64,000 bases of DNA from Oscheius onirici (GCA_932521025.1 OW051473.1:1798001-1862000), one strand, 5' to 3'; positions 10,260 through 23,279 are shown, numbered from the stretch's first letter. Translations and numbers: made by a program. Notes: generated by a model not told the origin, from the letters alone.

Positions 10260-11580
10260 GTACCTATCAGACGAAAAACTAGAAATTGCAAAAGTAACTT
10301 ATCTAACAACGAACGCTGCTGTGGGAAGAGAGACGCTTCATCTATCTGAAATTAGTTTTTCAACCCGGAAGAGTTGCTGAGGTTGCATCCACACGACCAG
10401 CGCGCTGCTTCAAGGTGCTCGGAGACTGCCGAACCTAACGCACTAAGTATCAAGCATGGTCGACTCCTCTGAGTACCGCAAAAGCAGAAGAAAAACAAAC
10501 TCAGCTTAAGTAATCGGTCTCTCTTGATGTTGTAGCTTGTGGAGACTGTCGATCAAGAAGAATTTAATCATCCTGGAAGTTCCCATCGCAAATCTTGAGG
10601 ATGAGTAAAAGCTTCAAGTGTGAGGGGCTTCGGTCGTGAAAGCTCCGCCCATCGGCTGGCCAATAGGCGTTGGCGCCACCCCCAACTCCCCGCTTCCAGG
10701 CAGCCGACTACCGTAATCCTATATGTCCTTGAAACCCACCAAAATGTCAAAACAAACAGAGAAATTGTTTTTGGAGGCTAATGTTTAGTTCATGTCCAGT
10801 TTACGATTTGGTTTGGATTTGCCGCTATTGTCCACTGTCATCTGGACAAGATGCTATCAACGCGTGCCGCATAGGATGGATCAAATTTCAAGAACTGCTT
10901 GGATCTCGTACTAAACAATGGCGATTGTATTGCCGGAAACAAGGTTTTGGTTCGGATGACAGTCTCTCCTGACCCGAGGTTCGCACAGCTGTCACTCAGA
11001 GTGATGGTGCGCACGCGAGGCATTGTTACGCAGCTTCCCACAGTTCGAAAAAGTGTCAACAAACGAGGTACTGTGTCCGCGAACGTGAGAAAGTATTTTG
11101 AGAGAGTTGTTCAGTTTTTACGATTCCAAAATTTGGAAAATCAAAGGAGCAAAGCTATTTGAGTGTAGACAGTCCATGCTTGTAAATCAAAACACTGATT
11201 GAAATTCAATCATGACAGCCAGTTGTTTCTGACAAACTATTGGAAGAAAGAGTCATTTGTCTTCCTAGAAAGGTTGACATTCGCGCGCGATTTTAAAGTA
11301 ATCGGAAGATTTACAGCCATTTTCGCATGCGTTACGAAAATTTGAAAGTTTGGCAAACTGTTGCGAAAGATGGGAATTGTAAGAGCCGGAGAATAATTGT
11401 CTCGATCCCGGAGAGAGACTGGCACTTGCGAAATAGCCATAACTACGCATTTTTCAAAGACTTCGTATCGTTATGGATTGGGCCTAGACGTTTATTCTCT
11501 ATGCCCTCTTCAACTTGAAATACTCGAGAAACAGACTGGAAACGCACAAAACTGCTCACAATTGTCGCTCTTTTCTCTAC
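10260..11580. other. intergenic, no supported gene
   Basis: No frame here has convincing splice context or a recognisable domain. A palindromic-repeat trace shared with 6450 lies near 11009-11037. Confidence 0.35.
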
Positions 11581-11856
11581 TGTGTTAGAACCACTGTTCT
11601 ACCAGTAACCCGTGTTCAAGATTGGGTAACAACTGCTGATAGAAAGAAGTTAGAATGGGCTAGGAAGATATCTTCCATGCGACCTGACAGATGGGCCAGC
11701 TCTTTGACTACGTGGATTCCTTATGACAGAAGAAGGCCAAGAAGACAACCTCCGCCTAGATGGAGAGACCTGCTCAAGAAGACATTTGACGGCGATTGGT
11801 GGAATAGGTGCAGGGTAGAGTGGGATCGAATCATTGCACTCCTTAGACAATTCTAA
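11581..11856 (+). pseudogene. 3' end fragment of a non-LTR retrotransposon reverse transcriptase
   Basis: About 85 codons ending in TAA read LEWARKISSMRPDRWASSL, then TTWIPYDRRRPRRQPPPRW and RDLLKKTFDGDWW. This pattern of a charged helix, W-P, an Arg-rich stretch, RPP-RW and a Trp-rich end is the typical C-terminal tail of endonuclease/reverse-transcriptase proteins of RTE/BovB-like non-LTR elements. No reverse transcriptase or endonuclease domain is seen upstream, so it is a 5'-truncated remnant. Confidence 0.65.
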
Positions 11857-11859
11857 AAT

Positions 11860-13660
11860 CAGGAATAAATAGTATACAGATAGTATAGTATAATAGCGCA
11901 GTATAACCGGTGTCAAAAATCATCGTTCAAAAGCTGCTATCGATTCAGAATGGTTGACAATTGTCCCTTTAGCGTTTCAGTCAGTGTTCAGGGAAGACAG
12001 TTTTGATAGTAAGCCGAGTCCAATTGCAAAAGTTGCGTGCATTACTGAACAATATTTAGTAATGCATGTTACATTTGCAGTCGGCCAGTAGGCCTGTTGG
12101 AACAGAGGGACTGTTGGGACAGACCTGCTACATGTGACGGTCCTTAATTCCATACCGTTTTGGTTGGGTTGGGAACAGCGGACAGTCACTAGGAGATCCA
12201 GGTCATTCTTTCAGCTTGAAGTGAATGATCATTATCCAGTTCAGGGAGTGATCATTACCCAGCCCAGGAATTCTTTTTGCAATTTGTCAAGTAAGCAAAT
12301 TTTAAAGATAATTCCTCAACCGGGGAAACGATCTGATGGAAAACGACAAACTTGCACATGGCATGATCATCTGATGGTCAAGAGGCACGCCATAATCGTA
12401 TCCTTTCACTTTGTGACATATTTCATCATTTCAAATTATATTTTGATGCTGATTGCAGTCTCCACCAGCCATACTGAATCGGTCAACGTTACCCCTCCGA
12501 TTTAGGTCCTACACCCGTCACCCTTATTATAAACTCACATGCTCTCCTCCGAGATTGGTAGGCTACTCGTTGTTGACATGGACATTCTTTGTTTATGCGG
12601 CTGTAGGGTAGCGGCTATCTTTCCAAGGCCTTTCAGTAGACATCCTTTCTTCAGGGAGCTTTCCGAGACGACCATCCAGGGGCGAAGATTGGAGTGCGAA
12701 TGAGACGTAAAGGTGACTCCGCCTTAAGTTGACAGAAGCCACACCCATGACAACGCGATCCAATCACAGCCCGGGGGCTTTCAAATTCACGCCCAGACAA
12801 TGATGCATTTTGTACACAGTACTTCAGAAGTCGTGGGTATCTTATTTCAAACTTTCCAGAGTTGGAGCAATGCCAAAAGATGGAAAGTTCAAGCCTTAGG
12901 GTTAAAGAAAGCATAGAAATTGCCTGACTTGAAATTAATTAAAATCAAATTGTAGGCAAGAAATCACATGTCATGCTTATAAAACTAATTTCTGTCTTTG
13001 TTAACTTAAAGAGTCTTTCGGTCGAGAGTAAAGGTTCTTCTCAAAGTCCGTCTCTAAGAGTTCTTTCCATTAAATCGAGCCATTCCGATGCCTCAGAACA
13101 ACTTCTTGTGTTCATAAACAGTGTCTAATATTCGTTGTCTGAGCCTGGGTCAGGCTGATTGCTGTAGTGGACTCTGATACCCCAATTAAACAAACCTAAA
13201 AACCAAAAGAAAAGTAATTTTTAATACGGTCGACGTCGAAAGTTTTCAGAAAAATGAAGAAATACAAAATCTAAACCTTTGTGTTAGCGGTGCTATTTTT
13301 GCCTGAAATTTTACTTTGCAGCCGTGTATTTTCTTCCATTTTGATGCTTTTGGACCAAAAACTTCTTCGCTGGTCTTCCAAAATTTTACTGAATCGATTT
13401 TCTTCCAAGGCATTCGCGGCAGATCATCTTCAAAAGCTAACCTAATTATTTTCGTCGGCGAGATAAAAGACAGTCAATTAGGAACAGGTGATCAAAAATC
13501 GTTTATCGACTTTATTGACGCCTTTTCTTTGACCTCTGCTTATTGATTAGCCCGCGTCTTCTCCTTCTTGTATAAGAAGGCTCACTGACAAATGTATCTG
13601 CGGTGACTACCGGACAACTCTACCTCTCTCTCTTCCTTTTCTAATCTTTCCTAGCATTTC
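11860..13660. other. intergenic, no supported gene
   Basis: There are small frames at 13316-13546 and 13663-13878 (plus). The second has an ATG directly after CATTTCAG, but I could not extend either into a multi-exon model. Otherwise the region is empty to my reading. Confidence 0.3.
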
Positions 13661-14051
13661 AGATGCTATCCGATCGTCCTCCTGATCTATCCTGCCTGTC
13701 CGAACCTTCTACTATATGTTTCAAGATAAAAACGATTCCAGAAATCAACACATTCAGCCTCAACAGATTCCAATTCTTCGAGCTATACAGCAGCATAAGA
13801 AATGTGAGTTTTCAGTTCAAAGTTTTCATCCCGATAAAAAGTTTACTGATCTTTTCTGATCTCTTACTTGAAAAGTGACGTATGTCTGTGTTCAGTTCCT
13901 GATTTCTTGCTGCTTTTATTACCCAAGGAAGCTTAAAAGCGGAAATCTAATGCTTTTTACGAGTTTTTGAATTGGCAATCGATAACTGAAGTCACGGAAG
14001 CGTGATGTATAAAATTTCATTCAATTCCGTTTCCATATATTTTTTATCAAA

Positions 14052-17000
14052 ATGAGTACACGACCATGGTTCAGGTATGTTACATTTTTGGTAAATTACA
14101 AATTTTTCTCATTTTGACGAAACCAAAAACATAAAACTAGCACCAAGCTAGTGTTTTTCCACTTATTCTCTAATTTTTTTTCAGAATGAACAGAGCTGGT
14201 TCTGCAACGACAGGAAGGAAGAAGTGGTCGAGAAGAACGGATAAGGATGCTGTCAGACCATTCTTGATTGCCCTTCTTGACCACATCGTTACCAAAGGAA
14301 TTCCCGAGGAGACCATGGACGAGTTCAATTACACCTTTTATCAATCTTACGGAATGGTCGACGTTATTGATGTCCATATTCGGAAAGCGCGATGCCAGTT
14401 TTTCGACAAACTATGGGTGAGTATTTTTCATTTTTTTTCATTTCATATACTTTTATTCAGAAAAACGATATTCCTTGCTGGATTGATCAAGATCCGGAGA
14501 GACTACAACAGTGGAACACGGTCAGAGGTATACTAGTTGCTAAAATCGATACTTGTAGTAGCTTTCATGTGAGAAGATGTAAGTTCTTGAGCATAAATGT
14601 TAAAAAAGAAGATATTCAGATCTTGCAACTGGCGCTTCTCGATCCAGGTCTGGTGGTCGGAAATCACGGATGAGCCAGAACCTCTCTTCAAATTTGGCTT
14701 CTTCGTCGAGAACGCAAGAAGTACGACGTGGTGAGAGTTTTTACATTTTAGCTTCTGTTATCTGCATCTTACAAAGATTCAACAAAAAAATTCCAGGACG
14801 ATCACTGGGGAGCCCTGCCAGATCATCGCCTCAAATCCCTGACGGGAAATCAAAATGTGGTGATCAAACTCCAGGAAGTTCTACCAGTGAACCAAGACTA
14901 CACAAAGAAGAAGATTCCGACAAAGAAAACGTGAAGCCACCTTTGAGTGAGTTATTTTAAAATCAAAAATAACAGAGTCTTTTAGAACTTTACGTAAACC
15001 TCAACCGAAAATCCGTCTCGAGCACTAGGCTTGATCAGAATGTGGCGAAAGAAAGTAACGGTAAGGTTAGCATCAACTTTTTATTACTTTTCAGATGTCT
15101 GCTCTCTACCGAGTTCCATCGTAACAAAGAATACGCAGATCCCTAGTGAAGATCGTCTTCAAGGAGCCGATTCGACATCCTCACTACCCTCCTCGAGTAA
15201 CGATTCTAAACTTTTTCAAAAGCTTATTTGTTTTTAAGATACTCAAACAGATGAAAGACTAGAACAAAAACCGGTAGCTAAACTGAACGTTCCAGTGTCG
15301 CCTTCTCTGCCTCCTAGAAAGCTGAAAAATCAATTGCTGAAAAAATATTCTGTCATCATAGGTCGGCTAGATTTCACGTTTGTTATGAAAACAAGCTTAT
15401 AGGAGAAAAAGAAGCTCCTCCATCGCTCAACAAGATTGTTTCAAGTTTTTCCAAACAGGTTGACCTCCATGCTCATAGCCACGCAACAATTGCACCAACA
15501 GACACGCTAACAGTTTTCAATATCCCTTCTTCAAAATATCAAACTGAAAGCGTGTCTGACATAGATTGCGAAATATCAAAAGTCCTTAATTCTTTGCTGG
15601 ATCGAGCAGAGCACGCTTCCAATGAATACAATAATTTGCCTTTAGAAGACGCCGTAGGAGGATCCAAAGTTTTCGGTTTGTAACGTTTCCAGCTATGTTA
15701 ATTTCATGTTTGCAGGCACGTTTTCTTCGCAGAAAATCAGCGAGGAGGATGAAGAGAAAGCATTGATTCACCCTCCTCTTTTTGATCAGGATTCCCCATT
15801 GGAAACTGACCAGGGAGATACTTCTATTGACTTTATTGAGCCTGAAGTTTGGACAGGTTTTGATGGTACGTAACATTTATTTTTAAAACTTTTTGTCTAT
15901 TTTAGATGATGATTGTGATCGCTTAATCATTGACGAAGCGGAATCGGATGATGACAACGAGGATTCCGTACAAATAGAACAAAACTCTGGTCGTCGTAGC
16001 TCTTTGATTAGTAAGTAATTCAGAATGGTCGTGAAATACAATCTTTTTCAGTCGAAGCAGACGAAAGTCTACGAAAAAACGAAGCTTCGGAGATTAGCTA
16101 TGCCCCACCGATTGATGCATTTGAACGGTCAACAGAGAGCAATGATGATGACGAGGTGAATAGTGACGTGGATAAGCAGGAGTTTTTAAACGGTATTTTT
16201 TTAAAGTTTTATGAAGACAAGTTTTAAATTACAGAATTTGGAAACTTTTTGACTAAGGAAGAAGCACTAGACGTCTTGTTTACAGTACTATCGCTTGTTG
16301 AGGATGTCGCAACCGATCTTGAGGAGGAGGAAGAAGGGATTCTAATATCGGTGGATCGTGAAAACCCTCTGGCTGAAAAAGAACTGTATGACAGAGGTGG
16401 CTTTATTTCCCTCTGTTTCACTTTTTTAAATTTAGATTGCGCTTCGGACGAAGAAAGAGACGAGGAGAAGTACTTTGACGAAGATGTTGAAGACAATGAA
16501 AGGCTCCAGATTTTCCTTGAAGAAGCAAAACAGGAGTTCTTTGAACAATACACTGAAAATAAAGAAGGCAGCGAGGAATCTGACCTTGAAGATGGAGACG
16601 TTGAAGAAGAAACATACTTGGACTCGGACAGTGAAAACGAAGAAGAAAATGACGACAATCAGATACAAGAGGAACTTTTCGAAGAACAGGTATGTATTAA
16701 CATTTAAGAAATCCAATTTTATTTCCAGACGATCTCACTTCCTGAGGGCGGATTTGACGACGAGGATCAGCTTAATATCTGGTTGCTTCTCAATGATGCC
16801 GTCGCAGTAGTTGAAGAGAAACTTTTCGAAAAAGTGGAAGACGAGTTTTTGGAAGACAAACAAGAAGATGATTGCTCAGTTGAAGAACTAGAGGACGAAA
16901 TGAGCGAGCTACTGCTCGATGATTCGGACGATTTGGATTCTCTTTCTGACACTGACGGCGGCTATGATTATCAACAAGAATGCTTTGACGGCCAAGGTAA

Positions 17001-18370
17001 AACAAAATGGTCAAATTTTTATTTAACAACTATTTTTTACAGACGATTCCGATAGTTGCTCAGACTTGTTCGATCAGGATGCAAATTCAGCGATCGAGAA
17101 CCTTGGAATTGGCATCGTCGATGAGGTAGAAGATGTTCAAAACCCTATCTGCTATGATAACACCGTTACCATCATTAGTTGGTAATTTTAAGAACTTTTT
17201 AATAAAAGTCCAATCTAGATGATGCCTCCAGCTGTATCGAAACGGATACCATCGAAGTTATTGAGGAGATGTTGCAAGAACTAGTCAGTGAAGTAGCTGA
17301 ATCAAAAGACTTCCAGCAAGCAGTTAGCATCAACACAATTCAAGGTAGCTATTGTATATTTCGTAAACAATAACTTTTCAGAAAAAGATCAGTCTGAGGA
17401 TGTTTCTGAAGTGGTGAACGACATGTGCGAGGAAGTGGTTATCCGAAAACTTGCCATTCAAGAAACCAGCAGCTTTTTGGATAACTCCCAGATGTTATCC
17501 GATGCACCATCCAACGAGAACGATGTTACAAGAGAGGTGGAAAGAGCTGATTGTGTCTCGGATACTGAGCCTGTAAAAGGTAAAGATTCTCTTTCTATTT
17601 TTTAAATAGTTTTTTTTCACAGAATTCGAATCTGTCTTCGCAAAGATGACATCAAATGTACAAAATCTTCCACTGAATAGTCAACAGACGGTACCTGAGG
17701 CAAACAATTCAGAAGGTATGAACTTTGACCAGTGTTTTTTTAAATATTTTGACTACACAGATCAAATCTTACAACTGTTAGCTATTAAAATCAAAAACTT
17801 TTTCAGGTGACGGGGTATCTGACGTTGAACTGCCTATTTCGTCTCCTGTACAATTAGCTACGTCTACAGCTAAGTCTAATGGTATGGTCATTGAAATTTG
17901 CTTACAAAAAAGATATTTAGATCGTACTGAAAACTGTTACCGCCTTCAAAATAGAGACGTGCTTCAATGGTCTCCTTTGATGTACAGAGCCACTATGCCC
18001 ATCTACGACAGTTTCGGGAATGTTCTCAGATGGATTAAAACTGATTCTGAAGAATCGAACTTTAGAGAAGAAAAGTTGGAACAAGAGCTCAAAGCCGTGT
18101 TGGAGGAGCAAAATTTGATAAAAGAACAAACACGAAAAGCGTTGATGAAACTGACAAATGCTGAGGCTGCACGAAAAGCTGAAAGGGACAAAACGAACAA
18201 AGCTTTGAAGGAAAGAAAACAGCTGCAAAAGGAAACTGAACGCTTAAAAAATCAGCTAGAAATGAACAGGATAACGGTAAGATTATACTAAAAGCATCAG
18301 TGTGTGTTGTTTTCAGATAGATAAAAAAGTTCCCGTTCCACTATCTCTTGTCGCCAGTTTGCAACGGTAG
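14052..18370 (+). CDS. large acidic coiled-coil protein, uncharacterised
   Basis: About 21 exons join in phase from ATG 14052 to TAG 18370, giving roughly 1,100 residues. Nearly all introns are phase 1. A basic N-terminus (GRKKWSRRTDKDAVR) precedes a compact segment that could be a folded domain (FLIALLDHIVTKGIPEETM through IPCWIDQDPERLQQW). A Ser-rich region with DSDKENVKPP and LPPRK follows, then a very acidic region (about 15700-17600). That region carries several similar amphipathic helices such as LFTVLSLVEDVATDL, LLLNDAVAVVEEKLF and IEEMLQELVSEVAES. The C-terminus has a probable coiled coil (EEKLEQELKAVLEEQNLIKE). No homologue is recognised. Acidity plus coiled coil suggests a scaffold or chromatin role, but that is inference only. 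Confidence 0.75.
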
Positions 18371-18669
18371 TTCTTCGGAAGATGCTGAAACATTGTAAAG
18401 CCACAACCGCCGGTGTTAGATTCTGTCCTAGTCCTCTGATGTTTTTCTTTACTTTTTACTCAGGTTTTTTGTCATCATTTCACCAAACCATTTTTCCATT
18501 TTGTATTCAAGAAATAAATTTTTTTGCAACCATTTGTTGAGGAGAACAAAAATGATAAAACAGATTTAGCAAGTAACACTCGGTACAATTCGTCTTGCAC
18601 CATCTTACATCCTGTTTACCCGGACAGACATTCTCTTCCCATTGTTTCTCTTTAAAATGACAAAAGTTT

Positions 18670-18741
18670 TGACCACTGAGCGGATCGAACGCCCAACCTT
18701 TCGATCTGGAGTCGAACGCGCTACCATTGCGCCAAGCAGTC
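18670..18741 (-). tRNA. tRNA-Trp (CCA)
   Basis: The minus strand folds as a full cloverleaf. The acceptor arm is GACTGCT with AGTGGTC (one or two G-U pairs), and the D arm includes GGCGCAATGGTAGCGC. The anticodon stem TTCGA/TCGAA encloses CTCCAGA with anticodon CCA. The T arm is GGGCG/CGCTC with loop TTCGATC, and the discriminator is A. No intron is present. It is identical to the copy at 23280-23351. Confidence 0.93.
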
Positions 18742-19153
18742 GTGGCAGCCTATTCGATAGTCTTGAATAACCGCTCTGCCAATGCGTGTTTACTGCTCCT
18801 CTCTTTTATCTAACCATTACTAGCTTTCATAATTGGGCTATGTTTCATCTTTTTGACACGCGGATACGCCAAGGAGAAGTCTTAGACAACTACTAGCCTT
18901 AGTTTTCCTCTTCGGAGACAGTTTGTGGTATGTTATTACGGTGAATCCTGCTATTTTTGTGCCTTTCTGATTGCAACTATTGACGCACTGCTTCCTTATA
19001 CAATTTTCAAAGATGGAGCAATTGTCCTTCTTCAGATGTCACATGACTCCCGGTACACAATTCTTTTGGCTAATTTGAAATTCACACAATTCAATTTAGA
19101 GAGAAAATCCTATTGACTCTGTTTCTACACTCTTAACCATTTCGCTTCGAGAA

Positions 19154-19491
19154 ATGTTCGATTTGATGAGGAAGAATTTTTTTGCTGAATTTTCTTTATC
19201 TTTCGACAAGCAGAAAGATCTAAGTATTAAAGGTGAGTTCTTCATTTGAATTTCATGCGCAATTTGTGAACGTTTCAGAGATTGTTAAATTCACAACTTC
19301 TAAACATCTGGTTCCGGATTGCTTTGACTCTTTCAACAAAAATAGGTCAAATTTTGGAAGCCAAGATGTATCGCCGAACATCGTCCATTACAGAGTTAAA
19401 GGACAAAGGCAATGAAATTGTTTATGAAGAACCTCCACCGTCGAAACTCACTACTGTAAATTCCTTCTCTAATGTATTAGAGCATGCATGA
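19154..19491 (+). CDS. possible small two-exon gene
   Basis: An ATG at 19154 opens MFDLMRKNFFAEFSLSF and reaches a GTGAGT donor at about 19231. The acceptor GTTTCAG is at about 19278. In the phase dictated by the first exon, translation ends at the TGA at 19413-19415. A different frame is more protein-like (KGNEIVYEEPPPSKL) and ends at 19491, just before AATAAA at about 19499. Either the start is elsewhere or the gene is not functional. No family is recognised. Confidence 0.3.
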
Positions 19492-19630
19492 ATTGTTTAA
19501 ATAAAAATTGTTTGTATCCGTTTTCTTTTGATCGTAGTTTTCCAAACGTTCGCATGTCTGAAAATACAAAAGCTGGCCTGCCTTCTACTCAGTTCAATCT
19601 CCCACATCTTATAACTATTGCATTATTATA

Positions 19631-19924
19631 ATGCCAGCCACAAAGAAAGAAATAAAAACTGAGCTCCAACCAGCCTTGAATCTGCTGTTACACTTTGGTA
19701 GGTAGGCCCTTGATCTGCTGGGTATCATGCGTTGTTTAGCTAGGCTTTCAATAACTTCTCCAGTTCTACAAGACGATCCATCGTCAGAATGTCCAACGTA
19801 TGCCGTGATTGATCGAACACTATATACAATCGTCGAATACGAAGAACATGAGGAAACTGACTCAGAATCTGAATCCGAAGAAGAAGAATCTTACGAGGAT
19901 CAACTAGGTGAATCGTCTGTGTAA
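19631..19924 (+). CDS. small acidic protein, uncharacterised
   Basis: Two exons, 19631 to about 19698 and 19788-19924, join at a phase-1 intron with GTAGGT donor and TCTCCAG acceptor. The product is about 67 residues. A basic/amphipathic start (MPATKKEIKTELQPALNLLL) is followed by AVIDRTLYTIVEYEE and an acidic tail of repeated Glu/Ser ending DQLGESSV. No known family is recognised. The clean splice and complete frame support a real gene. Confidence 0.5.
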
Positions 19925-20240
19925 TAATGTAAATGGCTGAACCAAAGACTTTATTCGAGTTGCCTGCATCGGGATCAGTTTCAGCCTTACAGATCTGTTA
20001 ATGTCGTATTGTTACATTCTTTCCGTTTTACGTTTCCGTATTCACATCAAACACATCCGTGCCACAGAGTCACTCCAATTTTGCAGTGATTGAAGCCGTT
20101 TCTGAGCATTCTGTATCGAGGAAATGTTTCCTCTTCTCAGACCATTTTGACCTATTGGCAATGCATTTGCATATTCATGCACCTCAAGAGCCGCAAGAAT
20201 TATCAACATCAGGCTTCCACATGGGACCCAGTATCTTGGC

Positions 20241-20262
20241 AATAGATAGATAGATAGATATA
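20241..20262. repeat. (ATAG)n microsatellite
   Basis: About five perfect ATAG units lie in the intergenic space downstream of the CNOT9 gene. Confidence 0.85.
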
Positions 20263-20690
20263 TTCATTTGTCGTATGGGACAAACATAGGCATGGAAAGG
20301 GAAAGGGAGGGGAGCAGAGGGCGATTTCACTATGACGAAATTTGGTCTAAACACAGATGCACTCAAGGCTTTGCAAATGACCGGGACGACGGAAATTATG
20401 GTGTCGATACGTATTTTGAAAGCATAGAAAACTGCGAAGGAGTGTGCCTGTACAGATGATCCGACTGTATCCAATGTGTAGGCACGTAAAGTGTTCTGTT
20501 AATCATTTTACATTTTTTGGTCCCGTCTTAAAGAAGAAAGTTTACGGTTCCGATAGAATTAGTTTATTTGATAGCTGTACATTATGTGAAAATATTTTGT
20601 ATACACGTTGAAAATCTCACTCGAAAAAATAGACAGGCTGATAAAAACTTAATGTACACGTCAAGCATTTTGAAGCAGTCGATTGTAAAG

Positions 20691-22139
20691 TTATTCTTCC
20701 AGTAGGTATGGAGCAGGGGGAAGATCTGGAAATTTCGAGTAAAAGAAGCAATAGAAAGATACCCACCTAGATTTTTCATTAGAGACCTTAGCCAGTTCTT
20801 CGAGGATCTGTCCGGGTCTAGCTGTTCCTTAAAAGTTAAGTCTTTCAGCTGATCAGGGAGACATTGACGAAGAGCCTGCTGAGCTCGAGCATTGTCACTG
20901 AGACGACTGTAGCACCGAATGACGTGTTTCAGAAGACGGTTTGAAGGCTCCCGTGCCAACTTCATTACCATTTTACCCTGAAAAGTTGACGTTTAATTAG
21001 AAATACTAAAGACAAACTAGAATCATAGCCACGTGACTGAATCGCTCGTAAGTTTGACAGATGTAAGCCAATCCAGTGTCATCAAGAAGAATTTTCTGAA
21101 GAATGAACGTGGCAACAGTTTTGGAGAGCTCTGTTCCTTGTTCCATGATACGTAGACAGAGAGGGATGATCTCGGTAGACAGCAGAAAAGCGATGACCTT
21201 AAATAAAACTTATTATTTTCAGCTTAAAACATAGGGTCTTTTAAATTACAAAAAAGCAAGACAGTCTAAAGATTTCTCAGCTTCTCCCAGTTTGTTATTT
21301 CGTCACTCTACAACTCCAGTTAAACTAAAACAATCCCAGACTAGTGGCGTCGGTTCCGTTCCTTTGCTTGCTTGATTTGAACGCAACTAGAAACTAATGC
21401 GGCTCTCATCGAATTCCAAATGCACGCTTAATCATAAGCTAAACTTTTACTTTTATTGTATCAAACCGTTACATTCTCCGTTTTTTTCAACGGCAAATGA
21501 TTGTTTTTCAAAACAATACTTACTTCTTTCTCGTCTGTTTTTACCAGAGCTCCAATCACTCCCAGAGATGTGAGTCTCAGATATTCGAAAGATCGAGAAG
21601 TCTTGGTTGTATGCAGAAACGGGTACAAGTAAAGGGGTATATGTGCTAAAAATAGAAAATGAAAATGCAAGTTTGGATAGTACCTTGGAGAAATGGGCTT
21701 CTTGTGTCCTTGTGACTGGCAACGCACTGCATGAGAGCCAGCGCGTTGCAAACGCGATTAGACTGAGCTGCACTCAGGGAAGCAGGCATGATCGACGGAT
21801 AGATGGCAATTACTTCTTGCAGAAGGGCCGCCATCGTACCAAAAGAATGCCAGAGCCAGAGAGGCTGAAAACAAGTCTGCTATTGCTCACTTAAATAGTT
21901 TACCAGCTCAGGCACGCTGTCACGCTTCTTGCTCAATTCCAACAGTGATTGTTCTCTCTTTTCCGGGTCACGCAGTTCCATAATCCACTGGAGAATCTCT
22001 TCTCTGAAATACGAAAGCTTCTTAAAGCATGAACACTTGCTTACCTGTCAACTTCCATGCCGGTAGTAGATGGCTGAGAAATCTGGGAAGCTTGAGTGGC
22101 AGGCGATGACCGAGCGTCGCAGGGAATCGGAGTTGACAT
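20691..22139 (-). CDS. ntl-9: CCR4-NOT complex subunit 9 (CNOT9/Rcd-1/NTL-9)
   Basis: This is the armadillo-repeat subunit of the CCR4-NOT deadenylase that binds CNOT1 and recruits tryptophan-containing regulators in cytoplasmic mRNA decay. From ATG (22139) a short disordered N-terminus leads into [20 protein letters not shown]. The conserved core follows: [20 protein letters not shown], then [54 protein letters not shown] and CLPDQLKDL. The last exon is read by phase-1 splicing as [11 protein letters not shown] with TAA at 20691. Overall length is about 300 residues, as expected. A ~300-base intron (about 21233-21520) is the longest. The identification is secure. Confidence 0.95.
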
Positions 22140-23279
22140 GATTCCTAGAGCAGTTACCTACAGATTAATAGAACAGAAGACAGGTACAAACGTGCTTAAA
22201 ACACCATTAAATTCAATAAGGTTCAGAAACGTAACATTTTTCATTGTACAGGTTAATGACAGTAAAGTTAAAATCCGTCTTGAGGTTGAAGAGGAGAAGG
22301 ATTTGAACGTCTGAAAAGAATAAACCATTATCCATCTTGATTTGTTGGCAGCTGTAGTAAAAAAAAGAATAGACAGAGAGCACCACCCAACCTTCTGAAT
22401 TCCTTATAAAAGACAATAGTGGCAATTCTCGGTTCTATATTCCCCGCTAAACTGAGCCACTTTCCATAGGATCATCATGATGGAGTCAAAGTGGAGTCAT
22501 TTAGGGCATCTTCATTTCTTCTCCATTTCAGACATCTGAAATTTTTTTCCTAGGGTACTTCCGCATACCAAAACGAGACAAATTATTTTGTGAAACTCAC
22601 TGTAGTTTTCTGAAAAAGTTGGTGGATGAAATCAAAGCGAATTTCCATGGAGAACTCTGACCAGACAAAATAGTTGCATGTTCCGCTCCTGAAAAAATAT
22701 TTGTTCCCTACGAAAACAAGTAAAGGGGAAATGTTCAAGACAGTCATGAAGAGGAAAGACTAGTTTCAAAAAGTTTGAAAAATGCATCGATTTTACAGTT
22801 ATTGTAACTTTCAATACGTAAAGATAAGAAACGTTAACAGTGAGAAAAGTATGAATGTCAGATGATTAAAGTCGTCCGCCTAGGCTAGCTTGGCGTTACA
22901 GCATGGGTCTCGGAAAGAATGCCCTTCTGCTGTGCTGGGCACTAGTGTATAACGCAGCCACATGAAAAATCTGGCGATAAAACAAAAACAAACAAACCAG
23001 GTTGTGACACTCTCGGACATGAAAAGAATTGAATTTTACCACTTATAGAGGCAAAAGAAGCTGAAACTGAAGCTTTGAAACGAAACATGAGATAAACGGC
23101 AGATTCTGTTCCGACCAAAATAAGAAGGAAAACTCCGAATACCTACAATTTGAACTTTCTTCAATTTTAAACAGGCAAGGGTAAATGTAGAAGAATCTTG
23201 ATTTTGAAAACATGAACGGAGGCTAAAAAATATCGTCCTGGGAGCTGTTGTCATTGGAGCTCGTTGAATGTGTTGACAC
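22140..23279. other. intergenic, no supported gene
   Basis: This is the upstream region of the CNOT9 gene. No credible frame is seen. The region ends at the plus-strand tRNA-Trp. Confidence 0.4.

Noticed and set aside
16224-16658. Minus-strand Ser-rich ORF opposite the acidic exons
   Set aside because: It is the antisense shadow of GAA/GAG-rich coding sequence in the 14-18 kb gene.
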